Notes under the pieces: model-generated
Told to the model about the DNA's origin: nothing
Database searches by the model: none
Seen by the model: only the letters and a program-made list of their open reading frames with translations
Assembly: GCA_032622095.1 (NCBI GenBank)
Contig: CP136061.1
Span: forward strand, 60,945,627 to 61,009,626
Origin: Siphonodentalium dalli
Lineage: Eukaryota; Mollusca; Scaphopoda; Gadilida; Siphonodentaliidae
Direction: 5' to 3'
Length of the DNA stretch: 64,000 nt
Shown here: positions 1 through 12,870 of the stretch, piece after piece
Layout of the letters: each line of letters opens with the position of its first letter
How positions within the stretch are numbered: position 1 is the stretch's first letter
Translations under genes and position numbers: made by a program

Positions 1-2209
1 ATTCGACAAAATAATGTACTCATTTAAACAAACTTCGTCAATCAACTCCAAGAATGTACAAGCACTCATAGTTGAATCCTGATTATGTCGATGGCTGAGG
101 CACATCGCAGCCGCTCCACACGTGGGAGAACAGTCAATAATTAAGAAAATGTTCAACTCGAATAAATTGTTTGTCGTTCCCGCATGGAAACTCCAAGAAA
201 GGACGTGGAAGAGTTACCCTTCTTCCTCCTTTCCAACTATAGTCTGTTCCAGAATTCTCTCAACCGCAATTATACTGTTTGAAGCCAAACGAACACAATT
301 ACTGTATTTATGATATTGATCACATCTAACACCCCAAGGGGTCAAAATGGAAATTGCCAAAGTAGAACATGTACGCTAATACAACAGAACGGATGCGGTT
401 GGGAATTCGAAGTTAGAAATACACAATGGCCGATATTTGTGCCCCGACTAAAATAAACACAACATTATTTCCATATATACAAAGACTGAAATCTCAAGAA
501 CTGAATATGCAAAGACCGCCATTGAACACTTGTTGAAAACCACCAAGGATGGGAACATCACCAAACTTCAGTCAGATCCGATAACCCATGCCTGAGATAT
601 ATTCTCTGTTATTCAAGGTCATAGCTATAGAATGTTGAAAATAGAACAGAATAACTGGTATAAGTCCACGGTGGGCTTATTTAAAAATCAAATAAGTCCA
701 ATATGAACCTATGTGAATATTTGGGTCCATTATGAACCTATATGTGTATGAGGATATGTTGATAAAATCAGTTCCCACCATTTCAGCATGCAATAACGTT
801 TCTCGATAGTCTTCCCGATAAGGTAAAATAAAGAGCAACTGATTCCATCCTGCATACTTTGCTGTAACATTTCTATGAAATTGGCATTATTTCAGGGCAT
901 ATCAAACCTGTAGATCGGGTGTCGATTATTTAACGAGCTATTTTGTCCCTCCAGCAGGATGGTGACGTTACCACCGTCTATATAATTATACTATGTCCAA
1001 AATCGATGGTGGCATATGACACAGATATATAAATTGTAACTTAGAAACTAGGGATTATATGCGCAGTAAAATTGAACAATAGAGAATTACGAACAATAAT
1101 ATCCCCTAATCGGTTTGTGAAAAGTGTCAGTTATATAATGGGGGACAATAAAGTTTTATTTATGGCACTTATAAAATGTTAAATGTATCTGTTTACCACA
1201 ACGAGGGGATTGCCCACATTAATTCCGAATAAAACCTGAGAGTACCCAGCGTAATATTTATATATCAGGACCAAGAGGTGAAACCAAATATCAAGACTGA
1301 GTTTAGTCTGGAAGACCCTGAAGCTACCAATCTAACACACAAACTGAAAATAAACAAACAGGAGAATTCGGAGAACGGAAAAAGCAGAATTAGAGGTGAA
1401 TACAGTGGCATCCATAGAAGCCAGCGTCCACTATCAACAACAGGTTACACAAGGTAATACGTAACCTTTGATGATCAGTATAATGCCGCAGTTCGCAGCC
1501 AATTAGACAAATAAGTATTTTCACTAGCGATGACCCAACTTATGTCAACACAAAGTCTGTTAAGTAAGACAAAACGTCTCATAAATTTATCTTGGACTCA
1601 TATATCTCCTAATTATTGGATAACTTTGGATGCTATATTTCAATGGATTATGTCAATGTCACGTGGCAGGTAGGTAATGATTTTGATAAAATTGTAATTT
1701 TGTTAATTGTAAACGGTTATTGCATGGCCGATTCAACTATACAGCTCGAAAGGTAACCGACCGAGCAGAGTCGAATAGTTAACAATATCACATGACACCC
1801 CTATTATATAATTGAAAAAGCCATTTCATATATGCTTATATCTCACTAGTGATGAATATGCGCGTGTTTCGCGGGATACTTGGCATCGCGCCAACCAAAT
1901 TGCCTCACGGATTAATACCATTTCGTAAAGCCGCGCATGAGACCAACACCAGACATATGATTGCTTTGTTCATTATAGTTAAATTCTTGTCCAACTTCGT
2001 TGCACTAACGATAATATGCACATAAACGAAGAGGCAAATTGGGAGACTATATTTTCCGTCGCCAGCCATAGCGTGCAATACTGTCATATACGGTTGTGCA
2101 GCGTCTCACCCAACGCCGTGCATTTTGCATGTATTTTTCAGCTTTCAAAGATTTGGATTTATTAAAAAGGCATAAAAGCTCTAGTATTTTCATGTGATAT
2201 AAAAGATCT
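1..2209. other. No recognisable gene or repeat
   Basis: AT-rich sequence without a convincing reading frame. The longest open frames are about 60-70 codons, on both strands, and carry no motif I recognise. I see no tandem repeat or long hairpin here. Confidence 0.5.
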
Positions 2210-2346
2210 TCAACTCGTTTTGTAGGGATATAAGATGTTATGAAACTCGCTTGATAAATTTGATTCACAACTCGTCTAGGACTCGTTGTTGAATCAAATT
2301 TATCAAAACCGTTTCATAACATCTTATATCCCAACATAACTCGTTG
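2210..2346. repeat. Inverted-repeat (MITE-like) hairpin
   Basis: Two arms of roughly 55-60 bp face each other. The left arm contains GGGATATAAGATGTTATGAA and the right arm its reverse complement, with AAATTTGATTCA/TGAATCAAATTT further inside and a loop around 2280. Both outer ends carry an ACTCGTT motif. No coding capacity is visible. It looks like a short palindromic MITE or foldback element; the superfamily is unknown. Confidence 0.6.
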
Positions 2347-2962
2347 GAGATCCTCATCCTTAATGACCAGGTAGACGCAATATGGATGTTCAAACGAGTC
2401 ATGTCCTTCAAAGGATTATTTCTGACAATAATTGATTAGAATATGAATTTTGTTGATGCAATTAAAACTATGTATTTAGACCCCCCCCCCTCATAAAAAA
2501 ATGACATATACATGTAAACATAGCAACAGCTCGGCTTGGTTCGCTGTTTATAACAGCAGTCACATGCCGACATCACAGACTATTCGTCGAAGAGAGCGTG
2601 CGTGAGAAATCCTTTTGTGAGCAGTTGATTTCCCAGGTGTAGGCATCGAACCAGATTTGTATGGAGATATAATAATGATTTTATAATGACACACGTCTAT
2701 ATCATCGCAATGAAATCATTCGATGAACTCGCAATATCATAGGGACCATGCCGCAGAGGATGCGGCTGCATATACGTCCATTTAATATTATGAGGACGAG
2801 CAAATAGACGTCCGGGTTGTATCATTCATGCCCATGGTTGCTGTGAGTATCCGAATTTCTTCTGATACTGCATACACGTTACACTATTTCTTAGTACAGA
2901 TACGGGTAGTGTTAGAAGAATTTTTGGGCTACTCCGAGCCATGAGCAGGATGCATACATTAA
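2347..2962. other. Unrecognised spacer with a C10 run
   Basis: No gene or structured repeat recognised. A run of ten C residues lies at 2481-2490. Confidence 0.4.
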
Positions 2963-3179
2963 CCCATTCTATACTAAATGGATTATCCCATTCAGTTATA
3001 AAAGTATGCATTCGGACGGTCTATTGTTCATTTGGAGGGGTATTCAGGTAATAAAAGCAGACGACAGGCTAAACATCAGATAATACACGAGCAGAATTAC
3101 CTATGGTCATCTGTTGAACATATTTTCTGAACAGTTCCTAAGGGAACTACTCACCAATGTGTATTTAGTTTAGACATTG
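2963..3179. mobile_element. TTAA-flanked MITE, family T2 (copy 1)
   Basis: Flanked by TTAA at 2959-2962 and 3180-3183. It begins CCCATTCTATACTAAATGGAT and shares ordered blocks with copies at 25.8 kb and 59.1 kb: TTTGGAGGGG, a GCAGA(C/T)GAC box, ATAATAC, and CTAAGGGAACTACT followed by CAATG(A/T)GTA. No ORF. The TTAA target suggests mobilisation by a piggyBac-type transposase, which is inference only. Confidence 0.55.
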
Positions 3180-3183
3180 TTAA

Positions 3184-3849
3184 CAATCTAGTGGTAATTT
3201 GAAAAATAACCACCAATGTCTCGTTTCATTCTGATTATCAGCTCCATTATAGTTTATGTAGGTTGACCTTTTGATCAATGTGACCAATACGAGGACCTAT
3301 TTGTTAACTTTGAACTTACAGTCCACTTCCAGTCCCCAACAGGCAACTGTGTTTTTTAAAGACAATGAGTGGGTTCAATCCAGCGGGGTCTCTCAGTAGT
3401 TGTATCACCCAAGACGGTGTACTCTATTAGTGGTTACAGTCAGCAGAATGATATTCACCTAACAATCTCCAACAATCTCTCTGGTTTGTGGACAAAATCG
3501 TCAAATCTAAAACATTGGAATGTTCCAGCAACCTATCATTAGAGGAAAATATTTCCATATTTTCCCCAAGTTGAGAAATTCATAGTATATATGTTCAACC
3601 ACCACGTTAAATAATTATCGAACACTTGTAATTGTACATCGCATCGAAATTTCCCCAACTTGAAACGTGATATCTTTGGATGAATGACATGCAATACAAC
3701 AAACACCTTAAATCATAACAGAGATGCAACAAACAAAACCAAGGACAATTCCAATCGTGGGCCAATGCCCCCAACTGTACGCTCAATATTGGCGATATAT
3801 ATAGTGGTAATAGTGGGGCATTTCTATCAGTGTAATCCCGGGTTATAAC
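3184..3849. other. Unrecognised spacer
   Basis: No convincing coding frame, RNA gene or structured repeat seen. Confidence 0.4.
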
Positions 3850-4235
3850 TCTGGAAAGGGGTCATAACTCTGGAAAAAGTTCAGACAAAAAAAATACTCC
3901 GTGTCATAACTTTGGCAAAGCCCATAAAAATGCGAACAAAACATGCGCTATGAAGGACAGACGGACGAAGTTCTCCACTGCATACCACCCTAATCCTTTT
4001 CTAAGTCAAACAATGGCCATAACTCTGGTAAAAATTAATGGACGAAAACAGTAGTATATGCATGGGTATAATATCAACCAATCTGTTCTGTTCTATCACC
4101 ATGTCACAGGACAACGAAATCGGATAATTAGCACCCGAGTTCCAATCTGAAATGTTCTTTCGGACACAAAATTAACAAATTTCCAAGTCACACAAGGGCC
4201 GTAACTCTGGTAACAAATAACGGACGAAACCCGTA
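3850..4235. repeat. Dispersed 'cataactctgg' repeat
   Basis: The phrase CATAACTCTGG(T/A)AA, or the variant CGTAACTCTGG, recurs at about 3846, 3867, 3904, 4019 and 4200, usually followed by a (G/T)GACGAAA phrase. A related repeat with a clear 172-bp period is at 27.1 kb. This looks like degenerate copies of a dispersed molluscan-type tandem repeat. Confidence 0.45.
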
Positions 4236-4249
4236 GTATCGAGCAGTAT

Positions 4250-4473
4250 TAAAGACCATGTGTCGGTTCTTTCTCGTATATATGAGTCTCCCACATTGAG
4301 CATCGCATATATGACAAAATGTACTGACTTACAAGGTCAAGGTAACTATTGTTAGGCCAATGTATTCTCTTATATATGCGAGGCTCCCTATGGGATACTC
4401 GCATATATAAGAGACTGTATTGGCACAGGGTTTTCGCAACGTACCAGGAAGCTCCAGTCACGAGAGAGGGTTA
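4250..4473. mobile_element. Hairpin MITE, family T1 (left-truncated)
   Basis: It contains two hairpins built from the TATATAAGAGAATG-type core, around 4260-4325 and 4356-4428. The right end is AGCTCCAGTCACGAGAGAGGG followed by TTAA at 4474, which matches the inverted CCCTTTCATGACTGGAGC terminus of family T1. The left terminus is missing; sequence starts at the internal 'aaagaccatgtg' block. Confidence 0.6.
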
Positions 4474-4477
4474 ATGA

Positions 4478-5114
4478 GATCATGGATATTTATTTTCTGG
4501 TATATGAAACGCACCAACAGTAATTATATGGTGTCAAATAGGATAGACCATCTTTAAACGTATAGCAGGACCAATTGGCCAGGCCTGTGCATATTACTTT
4601 ATATATTATGCATCATATTCTTGACTTTATGATCGCATGCACGCACATTTCCGAGCCGCCTCTGGGATGATGATCGCCGTGCACGCTGCAGACCAGAAGA
4701 GCCAGGTCATCACTCATCAACGAGTTGAGGAATCTAGTCTCCGCGTACTACGCTTCTGCATCTATTATTTAACATTTCACGCCATGTTTAATTTCCATAG
4801 AGTTATAAACCAAGAAAGTGATGAGTTCTCCGCCATGGTGTGACGATCATCATAAAAATTCGATAATTCGGCCGATAGTGTTAAGGATCCCTCACTGCAC
4901 TAGAAACCATTGCAGCCAATACGAGTGCTTTCCTCACCTCTCTGACCATTAAAGCGACCCATAATGTTCATACCTATAATAAGTACTAACAGTAACAACT
5001 CGCTGTTATATGTTTGGTTGGAACGTGGGCCGATAAGTACAAGATCTATTAATATGTGAGTCATATATGTTCTTAAAATACGTGGCAGCAAATCATTAAC
5101 ATTTGGTTACCTTT
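4478..5114. other. Unrecognised spacer
   Basis: Short open frames on both strands, none with recognisable motifs. Confidence 0.4.
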
Positions 5115-5720
5115 GGATTGTTTTATTAGTTTAACTTGGGTCAAGTTTAGCTCAAATTGACAAAGTCAAGTTTGAGCTTTTGCCATATGTTGGCGTCCGT
5201 AATCCGTGAGTATGTGCGTCCATCCGTCAACAATTAATTTCCTTTGGCACACCTACAGGCCACCCCGTCCGACCATCAACAAAGTGCATATGGATATTCG
5301 GGGGACTTCTAGATGGGAGCCATATATTATTTTTCTCCGAATTTCGTTAAAAAAACGTGGCCGCCAGCTGCCATCTTGAATTCCAAATTCGAATCCATTG
5401 TCACACCCTGCAGCCAGCATTTTTTTTGGAGAAATGTTTTGAAAATTTACTGGCATTTGAACGATTATCGATGGAAAACATGGCCGCCTGCAGCCCTCTT
5501 GAATTCTACACTTTGTAAGACTAAACCCTTTGGCACGCCGCCAGCAGCCATCTTGGATTTCAATTTTAAATCCATCGGCACACCCTGCAGCCCGCATTTA
5601 TCGGTGAACTGTTTCGAAAAGTTACATGCATGTTTAGGAACACTTCTAGATGCGAGCTATCGAATTTGAACGATTTTCGAAGAATACATGGTAACTTGTA
5701 GCCATCTTGTAATTTACTCT
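5115..5720 (+). repeat. A/B repeat element with GTCCGT head
   Basis: The head at 5140-5235 has an inverted motif (TTGACAAAGTCAA) and a 'gcgtccatccgtcaac' segment. It is followed by alternating units. Unit A contains CTTTGGCACACC, CATATGGAT, CTTCTAGATGGGAGCC and 'cgttaaaaaaacgtggccgcc'. Unit B contains CACCCTGCAGCC and TTTGAAAATTTAC. Every unit junction carries GGCCGCC(A/T) followed by GCCATCTTG. The same architecture recurs at 6.2, 16.5, 18.8, 22.9 and 62.7 kb. Open frames across it (for example 118 codons at 5313-5669) are by-products of the repeat. Confidence 0.65.
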
Positions 5721-5880
5721 TCGCGTGAATAATTCATTTGGCACATTTTACACACCACATCCTTCATCCGATCATCACCAAACTTCATATGGATCCTCTG
5801 GGACGTCTAGATGGGAGGCAAGGATCATAAATACATTGCACTGTCAGAACGATTCTCGTGAATCCAGCGGACTTGGATCA
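5721..5880 (+). repeat. Degenerate A unit
   Basis: A further partial A unit ('ttcatttggcac', 'cttcatatggatcctctggg', 'cgtctagatgggagg') continues the array before dissolving into unrelated sequence. Confidence 0.45.
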
Positions 5881-6240
5881 GTCTTACTACAAATCTTCTT
5901 ACTTATTATAAAACACAATACAAAACAAAATTACAACATGTATGGGAGTTACCCAATATACCATTTTCTTTGTTGCACTAACTGAAAAAATATATATATT
6001 TTTGTTTGTTTGTTTGCCGCTTTATAATTTGTTTAGTGAGGCACCGCCCGACCTGGCCACAACCATCAGACCTTTAATCCAGTACTTATTACGCCCGTAC
6101 CCTCAGTAACCAGTAACCAAGATCTCACTGAATTTATATACCAAAGATATACTATATGACATTGCAGATTATTGTCCTGCATACAACGCCCCGCCGTTGT
6201 TCAACCCGCTCTAATATAGTATACACATTATAAATACATT
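5881..6240. other. Unrecognised spacer
   Basis: AT-rich sequence with a TTTGTTTGTTTG run at about 6001. No gene recognised. Confidence 0.4.
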
Positions 6241-6680
6241 AACAATATATGTATATTTGCTTTGTCGATTCGGTCGGTGCCTCTCTAACCCCTGTTTGGC
6301 ACATCCTACCGACCACATCCCTCATCCTATCATCACAAACTATATATGGATCTTCAGGGTGGTCTCTTGATGGGATCCATCGATTTTTAACGAAATTCGT
6401 TGAAAAACATGGCTGCCATCGGCCATCTTGTATTTCACGTTTTGCATGACTAAAGTATTCGGCACACCCTACAGGCACATCCCTCATTCAATAATCACCA
6501 AACTGCATATGGATATGCGGGGTGACCTCTAGGTGGGAGCCATCGATTATTTCCGAAATTCGTTTAAACATACCACCAGCAGGCATCTTAGATTTCAAAA
6601 TTGAATCCATCGGCATACCCTGCAACCCACATGTATTGGTGAAATGTATGAAATGAAAATAATTCCATTTACACCACACA
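6241..6680 (+). repeat. A/B repeat array
   Basis: Two A units and the start of a B unit: GGCACATCCTACCGACCACA, 'ggatcttcagggtggtctcttgatgggatcc', 'ggctgccatcggccatcttg', then a second 'ggcacaccctacaggc' series and 'cataccctgcaacccac'. Same orientation as the 5.1-kb array and more diverged. Confidence 0.55.
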
Positions 6681-6959
6681 TGCCCTTTAATGCAATGTTT
6701 TACTTTCCTTCTTTAACAGTTCAACGAGTTATTGTGAGTCTTGTGTCGGTGTATGCCATGTGTTGACCGTCATATTTTAACCTGAGCAATCTTCAATATT
6801 ATTTCTTGATATTTGGTGTGCGGTGAAGTTCATATATAAGCCATATAGGCTTACAGCCGAATCCACTCCCATACACAAGGAACACGGTAACATGAATTAC
6901 CAATATATTATATTGTAACAAATTATTATTGGGAATAAATATTATTAAACCAAAATACG

Positions 6960-7231
6960 TCGACTCGCAAATATAAGAGAATGCATTGGCCTAAACAATT
7001 TTTTTTATCATTTTTTCTTAAATTCTTTAACAATTTTTATCATTTGTTTTTCATTTTTTATAATTTTTCCTTACTTTCTTTAACAATTAAAAAAAATAAC
7101 ATAAACTTTGTTAGGCCAATACATTCTCTTATATAAGCGAGCGACCTATGATCGACTAGCATATATAAGAGAATGCATTGGCACAATGTTTTTAAAAAAT
7201 ATTCAGGAAGCTCCAGTCATGAAAGGGTTAA
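6960..7231. mobile_element. Hairpin MITE, family T1 (left-truncated)
   Basis: Contains TATATAAGAGAATGCATTGG-type hairpin halves at about 6972-6998 and a complete hairpin at 7110-7182. The right terminus GCTCCAGTCATGAAAGGG is followed by TTAA at 7228-7231. The segment between hairpins is a poor T-rich stretch with 'ctttaacaatt' phrases that also occurs in the 59.4-kb copy, so these two share a sublineage. Confidence 0.65.
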
Positions 7232-7299
7232 CCTTTGAGAACACGCAGGTCAGTGTCAAGTTGGAATAACTTTTTTGCAAGCATTTGACTTCTTTGTTA

Positions 7300-8784
7300 G
7301 GGTGGATACACACATGCATGTAATTTCTGTATGTAAAATCCATGTATTTTACATGGTCACACCAATCATTGATAGCATTAGTCGCCTGCGCGCGATCGGA
7401 CAATTTCAACAGGCGAGACAAGTGAGCAGTTACAAGCCATTATCAAACAAACTGCTATCAAGAAATTTCAGGCCAGTCATAAATTCTTTCATGGATGCCG
7501 AAATGAATAAATCCTGTCTGATTTCTGTTGCTGTTTTAAACGAGTTTTAATTCATTTCGAAAAGTGGATTTGAGTCCGTCGATTTTATACTTGATTTGTT
7601 TCTCGTCATTTCAGGGTCATCCAAAATACAAATAAAATGTGCATAATTTGAAGCTCTTTTAGGGCGATTGTGATACACGAATGCTTAATGTCCCATTGAC
7701 AATCCTATATGGTGCTCTCATGCCTTGAATAAAAGGCATTGGAAAATTAAGACAATATTTACCGGTTCTTTGAGATTCCTCGGATTGTTTCAGAGCGAGC
7801 TCATGTGATAACATTCAAATATCCCTTACAGCGCCAACAAATAATGGAGGTACAGAGTTGAAAGTAAAAAGAGTGACCCCATCCATTTTTCACCCATAAT
7901 TTACATAACAGTATATGTTTCTCAAACCAAAGGTTGAACAAGTTCCTAACTGTCACAATTTTAGCTTATTATACACGCTTGAATTATAAAATTTTGGACC
8001 ATAATCCATGATTGGGGAGGGGCTGGTTCTCGAAAGCTTCGAATAACTAAGGGATTTAGTTGAATGTATCAGCCGGGATTATCTGGGCATGAATTTACAA
8101 TATGTTTAACTTAAATATTCCATAGTTGTAAATTTTGCGTATACATATATAACACAAGAGAGGAAATGTGACGTAGTTGGGAACTCGTAGAGCTGGACAA
8201 CCCTTTTCCCCGAATTAAGACACACAGCAACACCACCTTCAGTAATACTATGTTCATAAGTATATGAATAGCATAAGTAGCTGAATATTAGATTAATCAC
8301 TCGTTGCAAACAGACACGACATATATGACTGTCAACTACAATATTTATAAGTCAGGAGTGGCTTCATGGGTTGGGGTCAGGACTCCGGGTGCTACATGCC
8401 CCCACCCCACCCGTCGAGGAAATATGCAATGGTCAGTCCGGTAGCTTCCGGGATAAAATAGCCCCCCCCCCCATGTTGGGGTTCATAGTCCCATGCGTTA
8501 GGGAAATCCTGGGGCCATCACTGGTATACAAATCAAGAGAAGACTGACAATGATTTAAACAAAAAGTCCAACATTTGGGTTATCGCGCGAACAATTATTT
8601 TAAGCGGCCTGACGACTTCGTTCAGTCAACGGATCTCTGCACGTTCAGAGCTTGGCTCACTGTGGTCAAACATAGCCGCAATGATTGGGTTGTCAGCGGG
8701 CACATATTACATGGTCTGTATCGTCCATGTAAAGCGACAAATACACGACTTTTACATAAATTACATGCATGTGTGTATCCACCC
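7300..8784 (+). mobile_element. TIR element H, copy 1 (PIF/Harbinger-like MITE)
   Basis: A 1,485-bp unit with terminal inverted repeats beginning GGGTGGATACACACATGCAT and ending with the reverse complement. It is preceded by TTA (7297-7299) and followed by TAA (8785-8787). A three-base TWA target duplication with GGG-starting TIRs is typical of PIF/Harbinger Tourist-type elements. It contains a C11 run (8462-8472). No ORF longer than about 70 codons, so it is non-autonomous. The superfamily is inferred from TSD and TIR form only. Confidence 0.6.
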
Positions 8785-8787
8785 TAA

Positions 8788-10087
8788 GGGTGGATACACA
8801 CATGCATGTAATCTCTGTATGTAAAATAAATGTATTTTACATGGCCACACCAATAATTGACAACATTAATCACCTGCGCGCGAGCGGTTCATTGTTAACA
8901 GGCCAGACAAGAGAGTAGTCATAAGCGAAGTCAAACTCTCTGCTATCAGGACATTTAAGGCCAGTCCAAAACATGTCTTCTCTTACGGATGTGGAAAGTC
9001 TGTGTGATATCTGACATTTTATTAATGCACATCACCAGAAGCGACACATCTGGTGTATACAGGCTTGATATAGAACATTTCGACCATGATGCTTGCTTGG
9101 CGTGGGGTTTCGAAAGCTTCAAATCACTAAGTGACTTAGTTGAATGTATCGGTCGGAATAATCTGGGCAAGAAGGTACAATATATGTTTTACTTAAAGGT
9201 ACGGTTGGCCTTGGCGGTGGGTATCCTGTGAAAATATTTCCACCCGTCAAAAACCGGCACAAACAGAAAGAACAACAAAATGTAGACAGACTTTGTCCGT
9301 ATACAAATAAGAAATATCGCATAAATAGTATGTTATTGTCATGTTTTTGACCATTGTTATGTAAACAAGAGCATAAAAAGTTACTTTTCTGGTGTTTGTT
9401 TATATTATGATGGTAAACATAAAGAGCGTTCTTTGTGGGTGAATTCCTGATATGGAACGAATAAAGAGCGTTTATGCCATTTGTGTGTGATTAGCCAGCA
9501 GCATTGTGTTGTCTTCTGTAACACAATCAGGCTCTTGCTTAGGTAAAATATAGTAAATCTTTATGATAACATGATGTTTACGCGATGGTCATGGTATATA
9601 TGAACGAAACTGTATGCGTTTTAATGTTTTTCTGTTTACGGTGATTGGAACAAATATGAATATTTTCGACAACTAAGGCCTCACGTGCCTTTAAATAGCT
9701 CAGAGTTAGCCACCCCGTCTGGTAGCTTTCGGGATCATATATATCCCCAAGTCAGGAAATCCTGATAATATTGCCCCCATGTTGGGAATCATAGCCCCTG
9801 AGTTGGGGAACTCCTGGGGCCATCATCGGTATACAAATCAAGAGGACTGACAATGATTTAAACAGAAAGTCCAACATTTGGGTTATCGCACGAATAATTA
9901 TTCTAAGCGGCCTGACGACTTCGTTCAGTCAACGGTTCTCTGCACGCTCAGAGCTTGGCTCACTGTGGTCAAACATAGCCGCAATGATTGACTTGTCAAC
10001 GGACACATATTACATGGTCTGTATGATCCATGTAAAACGCCAAATACACGATAATTACAGAGATTACATGCATGTGTGTATCCACCC
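8788..10087 (+). mobile_element. TIR element H, copy 2
   Basis: Same ends and orientation as copy 1, flanked by TAA on both sides (8785-8787 and 10088-10090). Roughly 9195-9715 differs from copy 1, so the middle has been replaced or heavily diverged. The outer 400 bp on each side align closely with copy 1 (for example the 'cctgacgacttcgttcagtcaacgg' region). No coding capacity. Confidence 0.6.
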
Positions 10088-10090
10088 TAA

Positions 10091-11458
10091 GGGTGGATAC
10101 ACACATGCATGTAATCTCTGTAAATATCGTGTATTTGGAGTTTTACATGGATCACACACACCGTGTAATATGTGTCCGCTGACAACCCAATCATTGCGAC
10201 TGTGTTTGACCACAGTGAGTTAAACTCTGAACCGCTGAAGAGCCGTTGACTGGGACGAAGTCGTCAGGCCGCTTAAAATAATTATTCGCGCGATAACTGA
10301 AATGGTCGACGTTCTGTTTAAATCATTGTCAGTATTCTATTGATGTTAATACCAGTGATGGCCTCTTCCACAACGCAGGGGGCTATGACCCCCAACATAC
10401 ACGGGGAGCTATATTATCCCAGAAGCTACCGAATTCACCATTGCATATTTCCTCGACCGGGGGGGGGGGGTGTGCACGCAGCACCCTGAGTACTGACACC
10501 CTGCTTTATAAATATCGAAGTCATGTCTGTCGTGTCTGTTTTCTACGAGTGATTAATCTAATATGCAGCAATTTATGCTATTCATATAATTATGAACATA
10601 TTATACAGCTTTAAATTTGAATGCATGGTGTTGCTGTTTGTCTTCATTCGGCGAAAGGGTTGCCTAGCTACGAGTTCCCAACTACGCCACCTTTCATCTC
10701 TTGTGTTATACAGTTATACATGTATACGCAAAATTTACAACTATGGAATATTTAAGTAAAACATTATATTGTAATTCTTGCCCAGATAATCCCGGCTGAT
10801 ACATTCAATTAACTCCCTTAGTTATTGGAAGCTTTCGAGAACCATCCCCTCCCCCAATCATGGATTATGGTAGAGAATGTTATAATTCAAGCTTGTGACA
10901 GGTAGGAGCTTGTTCAACCTTTGGCTTGAGAAACATATATATAAATGGGGGGGGGGGTGTCACTCTTTTTAATTTCAACGCTGTACCTGCATCATTTGTT
11001 GGCGCTATAATGAATATTTGCAATCCCAATTGAATTAATGTTATCATATGAGCTCGCTCTCAAATTATCAGAGAAATCTCAACAAGCCGGTATCATCCTA
11101 TAAAAGAATTCTGCATATTTTATTTCTGTTTTGGATGACCCTGTTTCCAAGAAATGACAGACACAAATCAAGTATAAAATCGACCGGCTCTAATCCACTT
11201 TTCGAAATGAATTATAACTCGTGAAAAACCGCAACATATATCAGACAAGAATTACTCATTTCGGCATCCATGAAAGAAGACATGTTTATGACTGGCCTGA
11301 AATTTCTTGATGACAGTTTGTTTGATAATGGCTTATAACTACTCACTGGTGAAATTGACCTCTCGCGCGCAGGTGATTAATTTTGTCAATTATTGGTGTG
11401 GCCATGTAAAATACATGTATTTTACATACAGACATTACATGCATGTGTGTATCCACCC
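10091..11458 (-). mobile_element. TIR element H, copy 3 (inverted)
   Basis: A 1,368-bp reverse-oriented copy joined to copy 2 through a single TAA and ending at TAA 11459-11461. With copy 2 it forms a long hairpin centred at about 10,089. The arms pair closely for several hundred bases, and pairing with copy 1 extends over the whole element. It carries G runs at 10459-10470 and 10947-10957. No ORF. Confidence 0.6.
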
Positions 11459-11461
11459 TAA

Positions 11462-12785
11462 GGAAAAAAATCCAACGCTCCAAAGAACACAAATTTGTTC
11501 GGAGGAAATGTGGTAAGCTACCTTTTATCTATAAGCACTTTATGTATTCTGTAGCTATAATGTCATACCTGTTGATCAATGAAAATTTAGCCTGAGATGA
11601 TATTTGGGTCATAGGTCCACAACCAAATCTCAGCTAACCACTATATCACTAATACTGTAAATACTATTTTCAGTTGACTGCTCTCAGCTTGAGTGCACCA
11701 TATCACATATTTGTGGCTGCTTTGTTCTTAACGTTATTATATAGGGTAAATGATGTTACGCCATGTAATTAATAATGAACTCCCCAATGTAGAGCCAAGA
11801 CAATAATATTGTTGGTGGTTTGCCTGTTTTGTGCAATTATTACTTATTCTAGCCGCAAATAATAACTTAAACTCTCAAAAGTATTACGATTATTATCTAT
11901 CTACATTCAATATGCATTGAATGTAGATATGTGAAATTCAAGAATTTTCACTGTATTCTTGATTGATTGAAAATGTATTGTAATTCGTGCTTGGATTGAA
12001 GTAAAACGTTCGTCTAAGCCTTAACACAACTGAGATTTACAGGAATATATCACTTTGAGAATAGGAGAAATGGTAATCTTTATTTTCGCACACTATGGCT
12101 TTCTCTGTCTGGAAAATGTGCAGTGGATGGATGTAACTCTAGTGGACCCCAAATATTATTACCATGTGTCCATTAGGCAATGATAAAGTGGACTGCAGTT
12201 ACCCTGAATATGAATTAATGTGAAATTCCGAAAAGCATGTTGAAAATTCCTTAACAAACCATGTTCGAATATGTCCTGCATTTGATTCTAAACCTGGAAA
12301 ATATATCATCATATAATATCCTAATGTATTAATTCTGTCAGCATTCAATCATACAGTAGCCATTTGCTTCTCGTGGTGAATTATATATGAGACCGCCAAT
12401 CAGTTTCGATTGTTAGTGTGGTACAAATTGTCAACAACCAACCGATTGAGTACTAGTGTACCCGACTTCACAAAATTGATCCTTACGTACCCAAGTTCAC
12501 TGAAATATGTACGTGGATACTCGGTGCTTATCATAACACGTGAAAAGTTTAAAGCAACTTGGCGGCTTGATGTTCCAAATGGCACATAATAATGTTCGCG
12601 TGCTCACATTCTGGCCCTGTTCAGGGGCCAATATTAGGTGGATAAAAACGTTCGACTTCTATATATGTACGACGAAGTGGTCACAGTACGGGAGTCTTGG
12701 TCGATTGTCACATTCTGGCGCCGTACGACTCTATATATACCGAAACATATAATCCAAGACACTTCATGCTATTTGCACATAACTC
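11462..12785. other. Unrecognised spacer with a small perfect hairpin
   Basis: No gene recognised. A 13-bp perfect stem (ATCTACATTCAAT) with a 4-base loop lies at 11899-11928. Confidence 0.4.
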
Positions 12786-12870
12786 AATAGTCCACAGGCT
12801 GGCATCGAACCCTCACCAATGTTGACACTGAAGTGCCAAACACTCTCAAAACAGCACTACCGAGCCCTTG
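12786..12870 (-). repeat. tRNA-like Pol III promoter / SINE head
   Basis: On the minus strand a GGGCTCGGTAG box (about 12857-12866) is followed by GGTTCGATGCC (12800-12810). These resemble tRNA A and B boxes at about 55-bp spacing. The acceptor stem is not convincing, so this is a tRNA-derived SINE head or tRNA pseudogene and not a functional tRNA. Confidence 0.35.

Noticed and set aside
4249-4461. ORFs containing 'ILLYMR..' phrases repeated at 4.3, 26.6-27.0, 52.4 and 59.4 kb as a small protein family
   Set aside because: The shared peptide is a translation of the hairpin core TATATAAGAGAATGC in T1 elements, not a conserved protein.
5253-5669. Overlapping 114- and 118-codon ORFs as genes
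   Set aside because: Both lie in the A/B repeat; similar frames recur wherever the repeat occurs and encode the repeated GGCCGCC/GCCATCTTG text.
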